Origin: Eubacterium sp.
GTDB taxonomy: Bacteria > Bacillota > Clostridia > Lachnospirales > Lachnospiraceae
Length of the DNA stretch: 29,670 nt
Assembly: GCA_003486385.1 (NCBI GenBank)
Contig: DNFT01000021.1
Coordinates: 1 to 29,670 of the forward strand
Direction: 5' to 3'
The notes under the pieces are model-generated. The model did not search any database, was not told the origin of the DNA, and saw only the letters and a program-made list of their open reading frames with translations. The translations under genes were made by a program, and so were the position numbers. Below are positions 1 to 6,424 of this stretch, piece by piece. Numbering within the stretch: the first letter of the stretch is position 1; each line of letters opens with the position of its first letter.

Positions 1-19
1 ATGTTTTGACCCCAACATC
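1..19 (-). terminator. possible half of a terminator hairpin at the window edge
   Basis: Read on the minus strand, the stretch downstream of the amidohydrolase stop ends in GGGGTCAAAACAT. This looks like the left arm of a GGGGTCAAAAC/GTTTTGACCCC hairpin whose other arm lies outside the window. The assignment is inferred from the half that is visible and from its position after a gene end. Confidence 0.25.
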
Positions 20-52
20 ATAGAATTCAGTTTTATATTTATTTCCACATTC

Positions 53-1333
53 TCACAGAAATTTATCCAGTTCTCTCTCCACAAGGCTGTTAACCTTAAT
101 CTTAGGACTGTCAATCACTCTGCCGCGTGCAATGACCATATCAACATGTCTGAGCGCCTCAAGCCTGTCGAGAGGGTTATCCTTAGTCACTATCATGTCT
201 GCGCATTTGCCTTTTTCAATGCTTCCGGTAATGTCACCTATACCGGCAAGCTCTGCACTGCGTTTCGTCGCCGTGTAGAGTGCAAATGCGTTTGATACAC
301 CTGTGTACTTGTGGAAATAACACAGCTCCCTCCAGAAATCATACTGTGTTATCCACGGACATCCGACATCGTTTCCGAGAACGACCGGAATATCGTTCGC
401 CAGCGCCGCCTTTGCGCACTCGACAATCCCATCAAACACGATGTTTCCATTGTACTGCTCAACCTCCGTCGCATTAGTGAGTGACCTGTCAAAAAGTGCA
501 TAAGGAACCGCAGGTGAAATCGTCGTGCAGAGGAATGCGTTCTTCTCCTTAAAAAGTCTTATCATCTCATCATCCGGTTTCGCACCATGCTCTATGGAGT
601 CAACTCCGTTTGCGAGTGCCACCTTCACGCCATCAGGGGATTCCACATGTACCGCCACCTTGTAGCCTGCCGCATGTGCCCTGTCGCAGACAGCCTTCAC
701 CATCTCCGGCTTCATCTTGAGTTCCCCCGGCACACCCTTCTCCTTCGCGTCGAGCACTCCGCCCGTTATCATAAGCTTGACAAGGTCGACCTTCTCATTC
801 TCAGCATGTTCAAGCTGCTTTAACGCCTCGTCTATGCTATGCGCCGCCACCGCAACCGAGCCTGCCATATGCCCGCCCGGAACTGATATGCCCTCGTTCG
901 CTGCAAGGATACGCGGGCCGACTCTCTTTCCGGCAGCTATCTCGTCCCTCAGTCTTGTGTCAAAATCCCCAAGTCCTCCTACAGTACGTATTGTGGTCAC
1001 ACCGCTTAACAACTCCGTCCTTGCAAAATCAGATACCACCTTGTATGCCACAGCTCTTGACAAAGCGGTTCCCATAAGGGTTTTTACCAGCTTTTCGTTG
1101 TCGCGCTGTTTCTTCTGAGGCTTTCCGTTTCCCGCAAGATGCACATGCATGTTTATAAGCCCCGGCATGATGTAGCGCCCCTCAAGGTCCACCACCTTCA
1201 TATCCGGCGACTTCGGAACCTCCGTAACAATGTCCGTAATCTTCTCCCCCTCAATGACAATCACAAGCCCCTGCTTAACCTGCATGTCCTTGTCCCCACT
1301 TAGAATTTTTCCGTTTATGTATGCGTATTTCAT
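53..1333 (-). CDS. amidohydrolase family protein (metal-dependent, prolidase/imidazolonepropionase-like)
   Basis: A 426-residue cytosolic metallohydrolase of the amidohydrolase superfamily. Visible motifs are the N-terminal beta-sandwich strand with MPGLINMHVHLAG (HxH metal ligands at residues 63 and 65), VDLVKLMITGGV carrying the probable carboxylated lysine, AVHVESPDG and DSIEHGA with metal-binding histidines, and VVLGNDVG with the catalytic aspartate. This order fits the Met_dep_hydrolase_A group, whose characterised members cleave Xaa-Pro, Xaa-Arg or Xaa-Lys dipeptides; the exact substrate cannot be read from sequence. An in-frame upstream ATG at 1357 exists, but GGAG sits 6 nt before the ATG at 1333, so I use the internal start. 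No neighbour belongs to an obvious peptide or histidine degradation pathway. The divergent MerR gene is about 500 bp away. Confidence 0.85.
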   Translation of the reverse strand: MKYAYINGKILSGDKDMQVKQGLVIVIEGEKITDIVTEVPKSPDMKVVDLEGRYIMPGLINMHVHLAGNGKPQKKQRDNEKLVKTLMGTALSRAVAYKVVSDFARTELLSGVTTIRTVGGLGDFDTRLRDEIAAGKRVGPRILAANEGISVPGGHMAGSVAVAAHSIDEALKQLEHAENEKVDLVKLMITGGVLDAKEKGVPGELKMKPEMVKAVCDRAHAAGYKVAVHVESPDGVKVALANGVDSIEHGAKPDDEMIRLFKEKNAFLCTTISPAVPYALFDRSLTNATEVEQYNGNIVFDGIVECAKAALANDIPVVLGNDVGCPWITQYDFWRELCYFHKYTGVSNAFALYTATKRSAELAGIGDITGSIEKGKCADMIVTKDNPLDRLEALRHVDMVIARGRVIDSPKIKVNSLVERELDKFL

Positions 1334-1381
1334 ATCATTCTCCATTTCCACCGCCATCCCGCGGCATCTGCAATCACTTTA

Positions 1382-1411
1382 TTTACAGCCATGTATGCTG
1401 CACGCCGTCAA
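1382..1411 (-). promoter_or_regulatory. candidate promoter of the amidohydrolase gene
   Basis: On the minus strand TTGACG (1406-1411) is followed after 18 bp by TGTAAA (1382-1387), about 50 bp before the chosen start codon. The -10 is weak, so this is only a candidate. Confidence 0.35.
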
Positions 1412-1717
1412 AACACCACTGCCTATTTGCTGTCAAAATTGACATACTTTTTTTAATATGATAAACTTTATGCAAATATGCGTCGCACCTTATATATGCC
1501 GCATATTCTTTCAGCAACATATTAACACCTTAAAAAAATGTTGTCAAAAACTAATACCTAAAACAAAAATTTATAGATAATCTCAATATACTTCATATGT
1601 TAATAAATATTGTCTATATAAATCACATTTATTCTTTAATTTAATTGTGAAACATAGAAAGATAAGAAGTGTAAAGTGATTGATAACCTGAGTTTAATAG
1701 CTTTTGTGTATTAATCA

Positions 1718-1748
1718 TTGCCAAAAACTATCAAACAAGCGGTAATAT
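1718..1748 (+). promoter_or_regulatory. candidate merR promoter with 19-bp spacer
   Basis: TTGCCA (1718-1723) and TAATAT (1743-1748) are separated by 19 bp. This over-long spacing is characteristic of promoters activated by MerR-family proteins. The spacer shows no clear dyad, so autoregulation by the adjacent MerR protein is inference. Confidence 0.4.
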
Positions 1749-1817
1749 GCAAGTTAGATATCGAAAAATAGAACATATTTTACCGCCGCTGTATTAACTT
1801 GCCTGCTCAGGCGGTAA
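1739..1817 (+). promoter_or_regulatory. merR leader with three competing inverted repeats
   Basis: Three perfect pairings overlap: GCGGTAA (1739-1745) with TTACCGC (1780-1786); GCAAGTTA (1749-1756) with TAACTTGC (1795-1802); and TTACCGCC (1780-1787) with GGCGGTAA (1810-1817). The first and third share an arm and exclude each other. The last arm ends 6 nt before the AAAGGAG ribosome binding site. This may be a leader-RNA switch or a set of DNA operators. No known riboswitch consensus was recognised. Confidence 0.45.
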
Positions 1818-1836
1818 CTAAGAAAAGGAGAATAAT

Positions 1837-2277
1837 ATGTACACAATCGGACAGATATCGAAGATGTTCAATATTCCTGTCTCAACACTTCGCTACTATG
1901 ACAAGGAAGGACTTTTTCCAAACATAAAAAGAGATTCCAATATAAGAAAATTCGACGACTCAGAGATTGAAACCCTGCGCATGATAGAATGTCTCAAGAA
2001 ATCGGGCATGGAGATAAAGGATATACGCCGCTATATGGACTTATGTGCAAAAGGAAGTTCAACTTATTCAGAGCGCAGAGCCATGTTTGAAAGGCAGCGA
2101 GAATCCGTAGAAAATGAGATAAAACGTCTCGAAAAGACACTTGACATGTTAAAATTCAAATGCTGGTACTACGACGAAGCCATGACACACGGAAACGAGG
2201 AGCACATAAGAAAAATGCTCCCCGATAAGCTTCCTGCGGAAATCCAGAAAATTTATGACAATGCACATGCGAAATAA
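1837..2277 (+). CDS. MerR family transcriptional regulator (AdhR-like)
   Basis: A 146-residue one-component regulator. Residues 1-70 are a MerR winged helix-turn-helix: YTIGQISKMFNIPVSTLRYY is the recognition segment, followed by DKEGLFP and the second helical motif around DDSEIETLRMIECLKKSGME. Residues 75-120 form the dimerisation coiled coil (RRAMFERQRESVENEIKRLE). The short tail around KCWYYDEAMTHG resembles the AdhR/YfmP-type clostridial regulators that respond to aldehydes or related stress. It lacks the cysteine spacing of MerR or CueR metal sensors. A good ribosome binding site (AAAGGAG, 6 nt) fixes the start. No target gene is adjacent on this strand, so the target is either its own promoter or elsewhere. 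Confidence 0.9.
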   Translation: MYTIGQISKMFNIPVSTLRYYDKEGLFPNIKRDSNIRKFDDSEIETLRMIECLKKSGMEIKDIRRYMDLCAKGSSTYSERRAMFERQRESVENEIKRLEKTLDMLKFKCWYYDEAMTHGNEEHIRKMLPDKLPAEIQKIYDNAHAK

Positions 2278-2284
2278 GACGTTT

Positions 2285-2492
2285 TTATGCCATCTCTAAT
2301 CTATGCTGTATTTCATATATAAAATGCTGAAAACAATGCCTTCTCTTAACTTTCTCCATCCATTGGCGCTTGGTCCGATGATAGCAGTCATGTTACTCAA
2401 TGGCTTATTAGTCTCATGGGTACGCGTTTTACCTAAGGTTATATTTTTTAAAAAACGTAATTTTTTATAGATATTCCCTCTATTTTTCCCAT
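2285..2492 (-). pseudogene. remnant of an AAA-family ATPase gene (N-terminus only)
   Basis: A strong ribosome binding site (GGAAGGAG at 2498-2505) precedes ATG at 2492. Reading begins MGKIEGISIKNYVF, then hits a stop within a T6A6 run (2444-2455). One frame over it continues KNITLGKTRTHETNKPLSNM and TAIIGPSANG. This is the pattern of AAA_21/SMC-like ATPases (beta strand, then Walker A GPxxxGKS/T), but the conserved lysine and everything after it are gone. A third frame ends at 2285 with a short tail ending RLEMA. The gene therefore carries a frameshift and a large internal deletion. Relatives of this ATPase type often sit in accessory or defence operons; here nothing functional remains. The family call is from memory of motif order. 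Confidence 0.6.
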
Positions 2493-2581
2493 GAGAACTC
2501 CTTCCGCTAATCAAATACATGTATATATTATATCCCATCACACCAAGATTTGAAATATTTTTTTCACACCTACACCACACA

Positions 2582-3064
2582 TCACGGTTCAGCAAAAATT
2601 CCCAGCGCCAGCGGGTGATAAGTGAACACAACAAACATAATTCCCTGTATTATGAACAGCACCCTTATCACCACGGCAGACGCCTTATTCCACACTGAGC
2701 CGGCAAAGTGATATGCAAACCGGAAGGCGGCAAATACTGCGATGTAGAAGTTAAGTATATCTATCGCCATAACTCCAAAGCCCAGAATACCCTTGTATGT
2801 ATAGAACATTACCGGGATGAGCCATGTTCCTATAATATTTCCGAGCATCCATTTCTCATCTGCACTTTTCACAAAAATCCATATGCACAGAAGCATCGGA
2901 AAATACACAAGCTTCATGTGTTCCCATGTCGACTCATTAATCGGAAAAAAATATCCGACAATCCTGTTTTCACCTGTAAATCCATACACAAAGTGAAAAA
3001 TTGTTCCCAGAACCACTGTAAACACATACACAAGAATCCATTTTTTTCTGCTCCATCCGTCCAT
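2582..3064 (-). CDS. small multi-pass membrane protein (DUF6512-like)
   Basis: A 160-residue hydrophobic protein with about five predicted membrane segments: near residues 6-27 (KWILVYVFTVVLGTIFHF), 48-64, 71-95, 97-118 and 126-150. The motif INESTWEHMKLVYFPMLL resembles the Firmicutes family DUF6512, of unknown function. The carboxy end (TYHPLALGIFAEP) stops where I would expect some ten more residues in relatives, so it may be slightly truncated next to the decayed ATPase. ATG at 3064 is chosen because GGAGGT lies 7 nt upstream; an earlier in-frame GTG overlaps that site. It lies 81 nt downstream of the uracil permease on the same strand and may be cotranscribed, but it has its own leader hairpin. 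Confidence 0.75.
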   Translation of the reverse strand: MDGWSRKKWILVYVFTVVLGTIFHFVYGFTGENRIVGYFFPINESTWEHMKLVYFPMLLCIWIFVKSADEKWMLGNIIGTWLIPVMFYTYKGILGFGVMAIDILNFYIAVFAAFRFAYHFAGSVWNKASAVVIRVLFIIQGIMFVVFTYHPLALGIFAEP

Positions 3065-3071
3065 ATATAGC

Positions 3072-3107
3072 ACCTCCAGAATATATTATGTTATTAATAT
3101 ATTCCGG
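3072..3107 (-). promoter_or_regulatory. AT-rich hairpin abutting the ribosome binding site of the DUF6512-like gene
   Basis: In the minus-strand transcript CCGGAAUAUAUUA (3107-3095) can pair with UAAUAUAUUCUGG (3088-3076) across a 6-nt loop, giving 13 pairs with one G-U. The final GG of the 3' arm is also the first GG of the GGAGGU ribosome binding site (3077-3072). The hairpin could limit translation, for example as a thermometer-like element, or the DNA dyad could be an operator. Confidence 0.4.
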
Positions 3108-3145
3108 AATGCGACATTCTATGACTTATTTTTACAAAAATCAGA

Positions 3146-4525
3146 CTATTTCTCCTCCTCCGGATGGATACTGACTCCACGGTTCATATCTCCCTGCGGG
3201 TTCTTGCCGAACTCATAGTCATTTCCCGGAAGGATTGCGTTGAGTACGATACCGGCAATGGCTGCGATTGCAAGACCTGTAAGTGTGATTGAAGTACCTC
3301 CCACATTGAAGGTAAGTCCTGAGGAGAAGCCAAGTCCGCACACTAAGATTACGGCTGCGATTACGAGGTTTCTCGACTTTGTGAAGTCAACCTGATTCTC
3401 CACAACATTGCGGACGCCGATTGCGGAAATCATACCATAGAGCATGATGCTTACACCGCCGATGATTGCCGATGGCATGGAGCCGATAATCTCTGATACC
3501 TTAGGAATGAAGCTGAGCACGATTGCAAAAACAGCTGCTATTCTGATTACCCTCGGGTCATGTACATGGCTGAGCTCAAGAACACCGGTGTTCTCGCCGT
3601 AGGTCGTGTTGGCAGGTCCGCCAAAGGCAGATGAAAGAGCGGTTGCAAGACCATCACCGATGAGCGTCCTGTGAAGTCCCGGATCGGCGATAAAGTTACT
3701 TCCAACTGTCGCTGAGATTGCCGACATGTCACCGATATGCTCCATCATGGTAGCGAGTGCGATAGGTGCCATGACAAGTATACCTGTCAGGTCGAACTTG
3801 CACATCTGGAAAGGCGGAAGTCCTACAATATTTGCACCTGCAACACCCATGAAGTTGAGTATTGCTGAGCCATCCGGGTTGGTTACACCGCAAAGATGGA
3901 GAATAAGTGCAGCAGCATAGGAAATCACAACTCCCATAAGTATAGGAATAATCTTGAACATTCCTTTTCCCCAGATATTGAACACGATGATTACACCGAG
4001 CGCGATGAGAGCGATAAGCCAGTTAGTTGAGGCATTGTTCACCGCAGATGGTGCAAGGCTCAGACCGATACATATAATAATAGGTCCCGTAACAACAGGC
4101 GGGAGAAATCTCATAACCTTATTGACACCCACAAGCTTAATAATAAGTGCGAGTACAAGGTACAAAAGACCTGCCACGACGACACCGCCGCATGCGTAAG
4201 GGAACTTCTCAGCCATCGTCATGGCAGCATATTTTCCCGTGTCAAGACCTGCCATGGTGGCATAGCCTCCAAGAAAGGCAAATGATGAACCCAGAAAAGC
4301 AGGAACCTTCATCTTAGAACATAAGTGAAAAAATAAAGTACCGATACCAGCGAAGAATAATGTAACCTGAATGGACAAGCCCTGTCCTTCAAAATATCCT
4401 CCGACAAGAATCGGTACTAAAATAGTTGCCCCGAACATTGCGAACATATGCTGCAAGCCAAGAAGGAGCATTTTCGGAATGCCGAGCGTTCTCGCGTCTT
4501 TGATTGCTTCGTTTTTGTTGCTCAT
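3146..4525 (-). CDS. uraA: uracil permease (NCS2 family)
   Basis: A 459-residue inner-membrane symporter of the nucleobase-cation symporter-2 family, with roughly 12-14 hydrophobic segments. Typical features are LGLQHMFAMFGATILVPIL at the start, KVPAFLGSSFAFLGG, RFLPPVVTGPIIICIGLSLA, and the signature region TTYGENTGVLELSHVHDPRV. The uracil-type TYGEN motif argues for uracil uptake over xanthine or urate. Start: ATG at 4525 has AGGAGG six nt upstream; an in-frame TTG/ATG extension to 4591 has none. It is preceded by its own promoter and a GC-rich leader hairpin. I see no PyrR-binding loop. Downstream on the same strand is the DUF6512-like gene without a clear terminator between. Confidence 0.93.
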   Translation of the reverse strand: MSNKNEAIKDARTLGIPKMLLLGLQHMFAMFGATILVPILVGGYFEGQGLSIQVTLFFAGIGTLFFHLCSKMKVPAFLGSSFAFLGGYATMAGLDTGKYAAMTMAEKFPYACGGVVVAGLLYLVLALIIKLVGVNKVMRFLPPVVTGPIIICIGLSLAPSAVNNASTNWLIALIALGVIIVFNIWGKGMFKIIPILMGVVISYAAALILHLCGVTNPDGSAILNFMGVAGANIVGLPPFQMCKFDLTGILVMAPIALATMMEHIGDMSAISATVGSNFIADPGLHRTLIGDGLATALSSAFGGPANTTYGENTGVLELSHVHDPRVIRIAAVFAIVLSFIPKVSEIIGSMPSAIIGGVSIMLYGMISAIGVRNVVENQVDFTKSRNLVIAAVILVCGLGFSSGLTFNVGGTSITLTGLAIAAIAGIVLNAILPGNDYEFGKNPQGDMNRGVSIHPEEEK

Positions 4526-4545
4526 AGAAACCTCCTCATTTAAAA

Positions 4546-4568
4546 GGCGTGCAGGATAACCGCACGCC
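4546..4568 (-). promoter_or_regulatory. leader hairpin of uraA
   Basis: GGCGTGC and GCACGCC form a 7-bp perfect stem with a 9-nt loop in the short 5' leader. On the minus strand the hairpin is followed by TTTTAAAT and then the ribosome binding site. It may be a weak attenuator or a transcript-stabilising stem. Confidence 0.45.
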
Positions 4569-4581
4569 CGGTATTTTTTCA

Positions 4582-4610
4582 AATATAACAAAAAATGAAA
4601 AAGAATACAA
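4582..4610 (-). promoter_or_regulatory. uraA promoter
   Basis: On the minus strand TTGTAT (4605-4610), a 17-bp spacer and TATATT (4582-4587). Transcription would start just before the leader hairpin, about 50 nt upstream of the start codon. Confidence 0.5.
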
Positions 4611-4680
4611 TCATATTTCTAAATTTTTATAAAAATCGTTAAATAAAAATAAGACTCCCATGCATAGTTCTCTGCCCGCT

Positions 4681-4721
4681 AAAAACGGTTACACCCATTA
4701 AAAAATAACAGATGTAACCGT
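4681..4721 (-). terminator. rho-independent terminator of pgi
   Basis: On the minus strand ACGGTTACA and TGTAACCGT form a 9-bp perfect stem, followed directly by TTTTT. It starts 20 nt after the pgi stop codon. Confidence 0.85.
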
Positions 4722-4740
4722 GTGTACCATTGTTGATATT

Positions 4741-6309
4741 CTATATGTTAAGCAGATCGCTGTAAACCTTGAGTGCACCCTCTGTCTCATGTGCGAGAAC
4801 ACGCTTAGCAAGCACCTTGCCGAGCTGTACACCCTCCTGGTCGAAGCTGTTCACGTTCCATAAGAAGCCCTGGAACATAATCTTGTTCTCAAAGTGTGCA
4901 AGAAGTGCACCGAGTGTCTTAGGATTAAGCTCATCACCTATAATAATGCTTGAAGGACGATTTCCCTCAAAATTCTTGTTTCTGTTGTCATCGCTCTTGC
5001 CGCAGGCGAAGGCAACAATCTGGGCTGCCACATTAGCGCAGAGTTTCTGCTGGCTTGTGCTGTCCTGGATAACAACATCCGTTCCTATCTGGCTGTTTCT
5101 AAAGCCGATGAACTGTAACGGGACAATGTCCGTTCCCTGATGGAGAAGCTGATAAAAAGAATGCTGTCCGTTAGTTCCCGGCTCACCGAAGATGACCGGT
5201 CCGGTAACGTAATCCACAGGTTCACCGAATCTGTTGACCGACTTGCCGTTTGACTCCATGTCAAGCTGCTGTAAATGAGCAGGAAAACGGCTGAGCGCCT
5301 GTGAGTACGGAAGCACCGCCGTGCTTGGGTATCCTAACACATTTCTCTCATATACACCGATAAGAGCGTCAAGCATCTCAGGATTCTTACGGATATCCTC
5401 ATTCTTAGACAGCTTATCCTCGGCTGCTGCACCCTCTAAGAACTGCGCGAACACCTCAGGTCCGAAGGCAAGTGACAATACTGCACCGCCGACTGCCGAT
5501 GTGGAGGAGAAACGTCCTCCGATATAATCATCCATGAAGAATGCCGCAAGGTAATCATCGCTCTTAGCAAGAGGTGATGTCTCACTGGTAACCGCTATCA
5601 TGTGCTTTGATGGGTCAAGTCCTGCCTTCTTAAGCGCATCCTTGACAAAGGATTCATTTGTAAGAGTCTCAAGTGTTGTTCCTGACTTGGATACAAGCAC
5701 GAATATGGAATGTGCCACATCTGTCGAGGCAAGAACCGCAGCAGCGTCATCCGGGTCAACATTGCTTATGAACTTAGCCTCCATCCTGAAGGCTCCGTTC
5801 TTCTTAGCCCAATTCTCAAGTGCAATATACATTGCACGAGGGCCTAAATCACTTCCGCCTATTCCTATCTGAACTACCGTTGTGAACTTCTCACCTGCCG
5901 CATTGGTTATCTCACCGTTATGCACCTTGTTGGCGAACTCCGCTATTCTGTTCTGCTGCTCAACATAGAAGCTCCTCTTATCAACGCCATCTGCATTTAC
6001 TGCGTCTCCAAGCTGCCCACGCGTCATGTGGTGAAGAACAAGTCTCTTCTCGCCTGTATTTACAACCTCTCCATTGTAGAGAGCCTCAAACTTCTCTGTA
6101 AGCTGTGCCTCCTTGGCAAGCTTCTCAAGTGCATCAAGCACCTTATCGTTTACCTGCTTTGCAGCGTAATTATATGTAAGCCCCTCCGCCATCGGTGTGC
6201 TGTATGACTTCACACGGTCCGCGCTCATCACCTCTGACAGCTTAACCTTGTCCACCTCAGACAGATTCCCATAAGAGTTAAGTGTATCCAGATTCTTCCA
6301 GTTAATCAT
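4741..6309 (-). CDS. pgi: glucose-6-phosphate isomerase
   Basis: A 522-residue cytosolic enzyme interconverting glucose 6-phosphate and fructose 6-phosphate, at the branch of glycolysis and the pentose-phosphate route. The sugar-isomerase folds are marked by VVQIGIGGSDLGPRAMY, the phosphate-binding SKSGTTLETLTN, FGEPGTNGQHSFYQLLHQG (PGI signature 1, with the catalytic Glu at about residue 376), and the C-terminal lysine segment (QEGVQLGKVLAKR). The length matches the long, E. coli/eukaryote-like PGI group rather than the roughly 450-residue form of many Firmicutes. The start at 6309 has AGGAGG six nt upstream. It has its own promoter overlapping the end of the diguanylate cyclase gene and a strong terminator, so it is a single-gene unit. 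Confidence 0.97.
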   Translation of the reverse strand: MINWKNLDTLNSYGNLSEVDKVKLSEVMSADRVKSYSTPMAEGLTYNYAAKQVNDKVLDALEKLAKEAQLTEKFEALYNGEVVNTGEKRLVLHHMTRGQLGDAVNADGVDKRSFYVEQQNRIAEFANKVHNGEITNAAGEKFTTVVQIGIGGSDLGPRAMYIALENWAKKNGAFRMEAKFISNVDPDDAAAVLASTDVAHSIFVLVSKSGTTLETLTNESFVKDALKKAGLDPSKHMIAVTSETSPLAKSDDYLAAFFMDDYIGGRFSSTSAVGGAVLSLAFGPEVFAQFLEGAAAEDKLSKNEDIRKNPEMLDALIGVYERNVLGYPSTAVLPYSQALSRFPAHLQQLDMESNGKSVNRFGEPVDYVTGPVIFGEPGTNGQHSFYQLLHQGTDIVPLQFIGFRNSQIGTDVVIQDSTSQQKLCANVAAQIVAFACGKSDDNRNKNFEGNRPSSIIIGDELNPKTLGALLAHFENKIMFQGFLWNVNSFDQEGVQLGKVLAKRVLAHETEGALKVYSDLLNI

Positions 6310-6395
6310 ATTATCCTCCTGTTCTGCAAACGTCCTACCGATTTCCGAACGTGAGCACTGCTTATTTAATTGTTAATTATTAAACAATCATCTGA

Positions 6396-6424
6396 ATTAT
6401 ACTATCAAAACCCGATTAATTCAA
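6396..6424 (-). promoter_or_regulatory. pgi promoter
   Basis: On the minus strand TTGAAT (6419-6424), a 17-bp spacer and a consensus TATAAT (6396-6401). The -35 box overlaps the stop codon of the upstream diguanylate cyclase gene. The leader is about 85 nt. Confidence 0.7.

Larger units (their letters stand above)
1334..1836. other. intergenic region between divergent amidohydrolase and merR genes
   Basis: About 500 bp without a convincing ORF. The left third (1440-1640) is very AT-rich and shows no structure I can name. The right third holds a long imperfect inverted repeat (1675-1685 with 1709-1719, 11 bp counting two G-U pairs) and the alternative stems described at 1739-1817. Confidence 0.7.

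Noticed and set aside
2493..2634. N-terminal part of a 112-residue minus-strand frame (2296-2634)
   Set aside because: The first third overlaps the end of the DUF6512-like gene in another frame and has no ribosome binding site; only the part below 2492 is meaningful, as the ATPase remnant.
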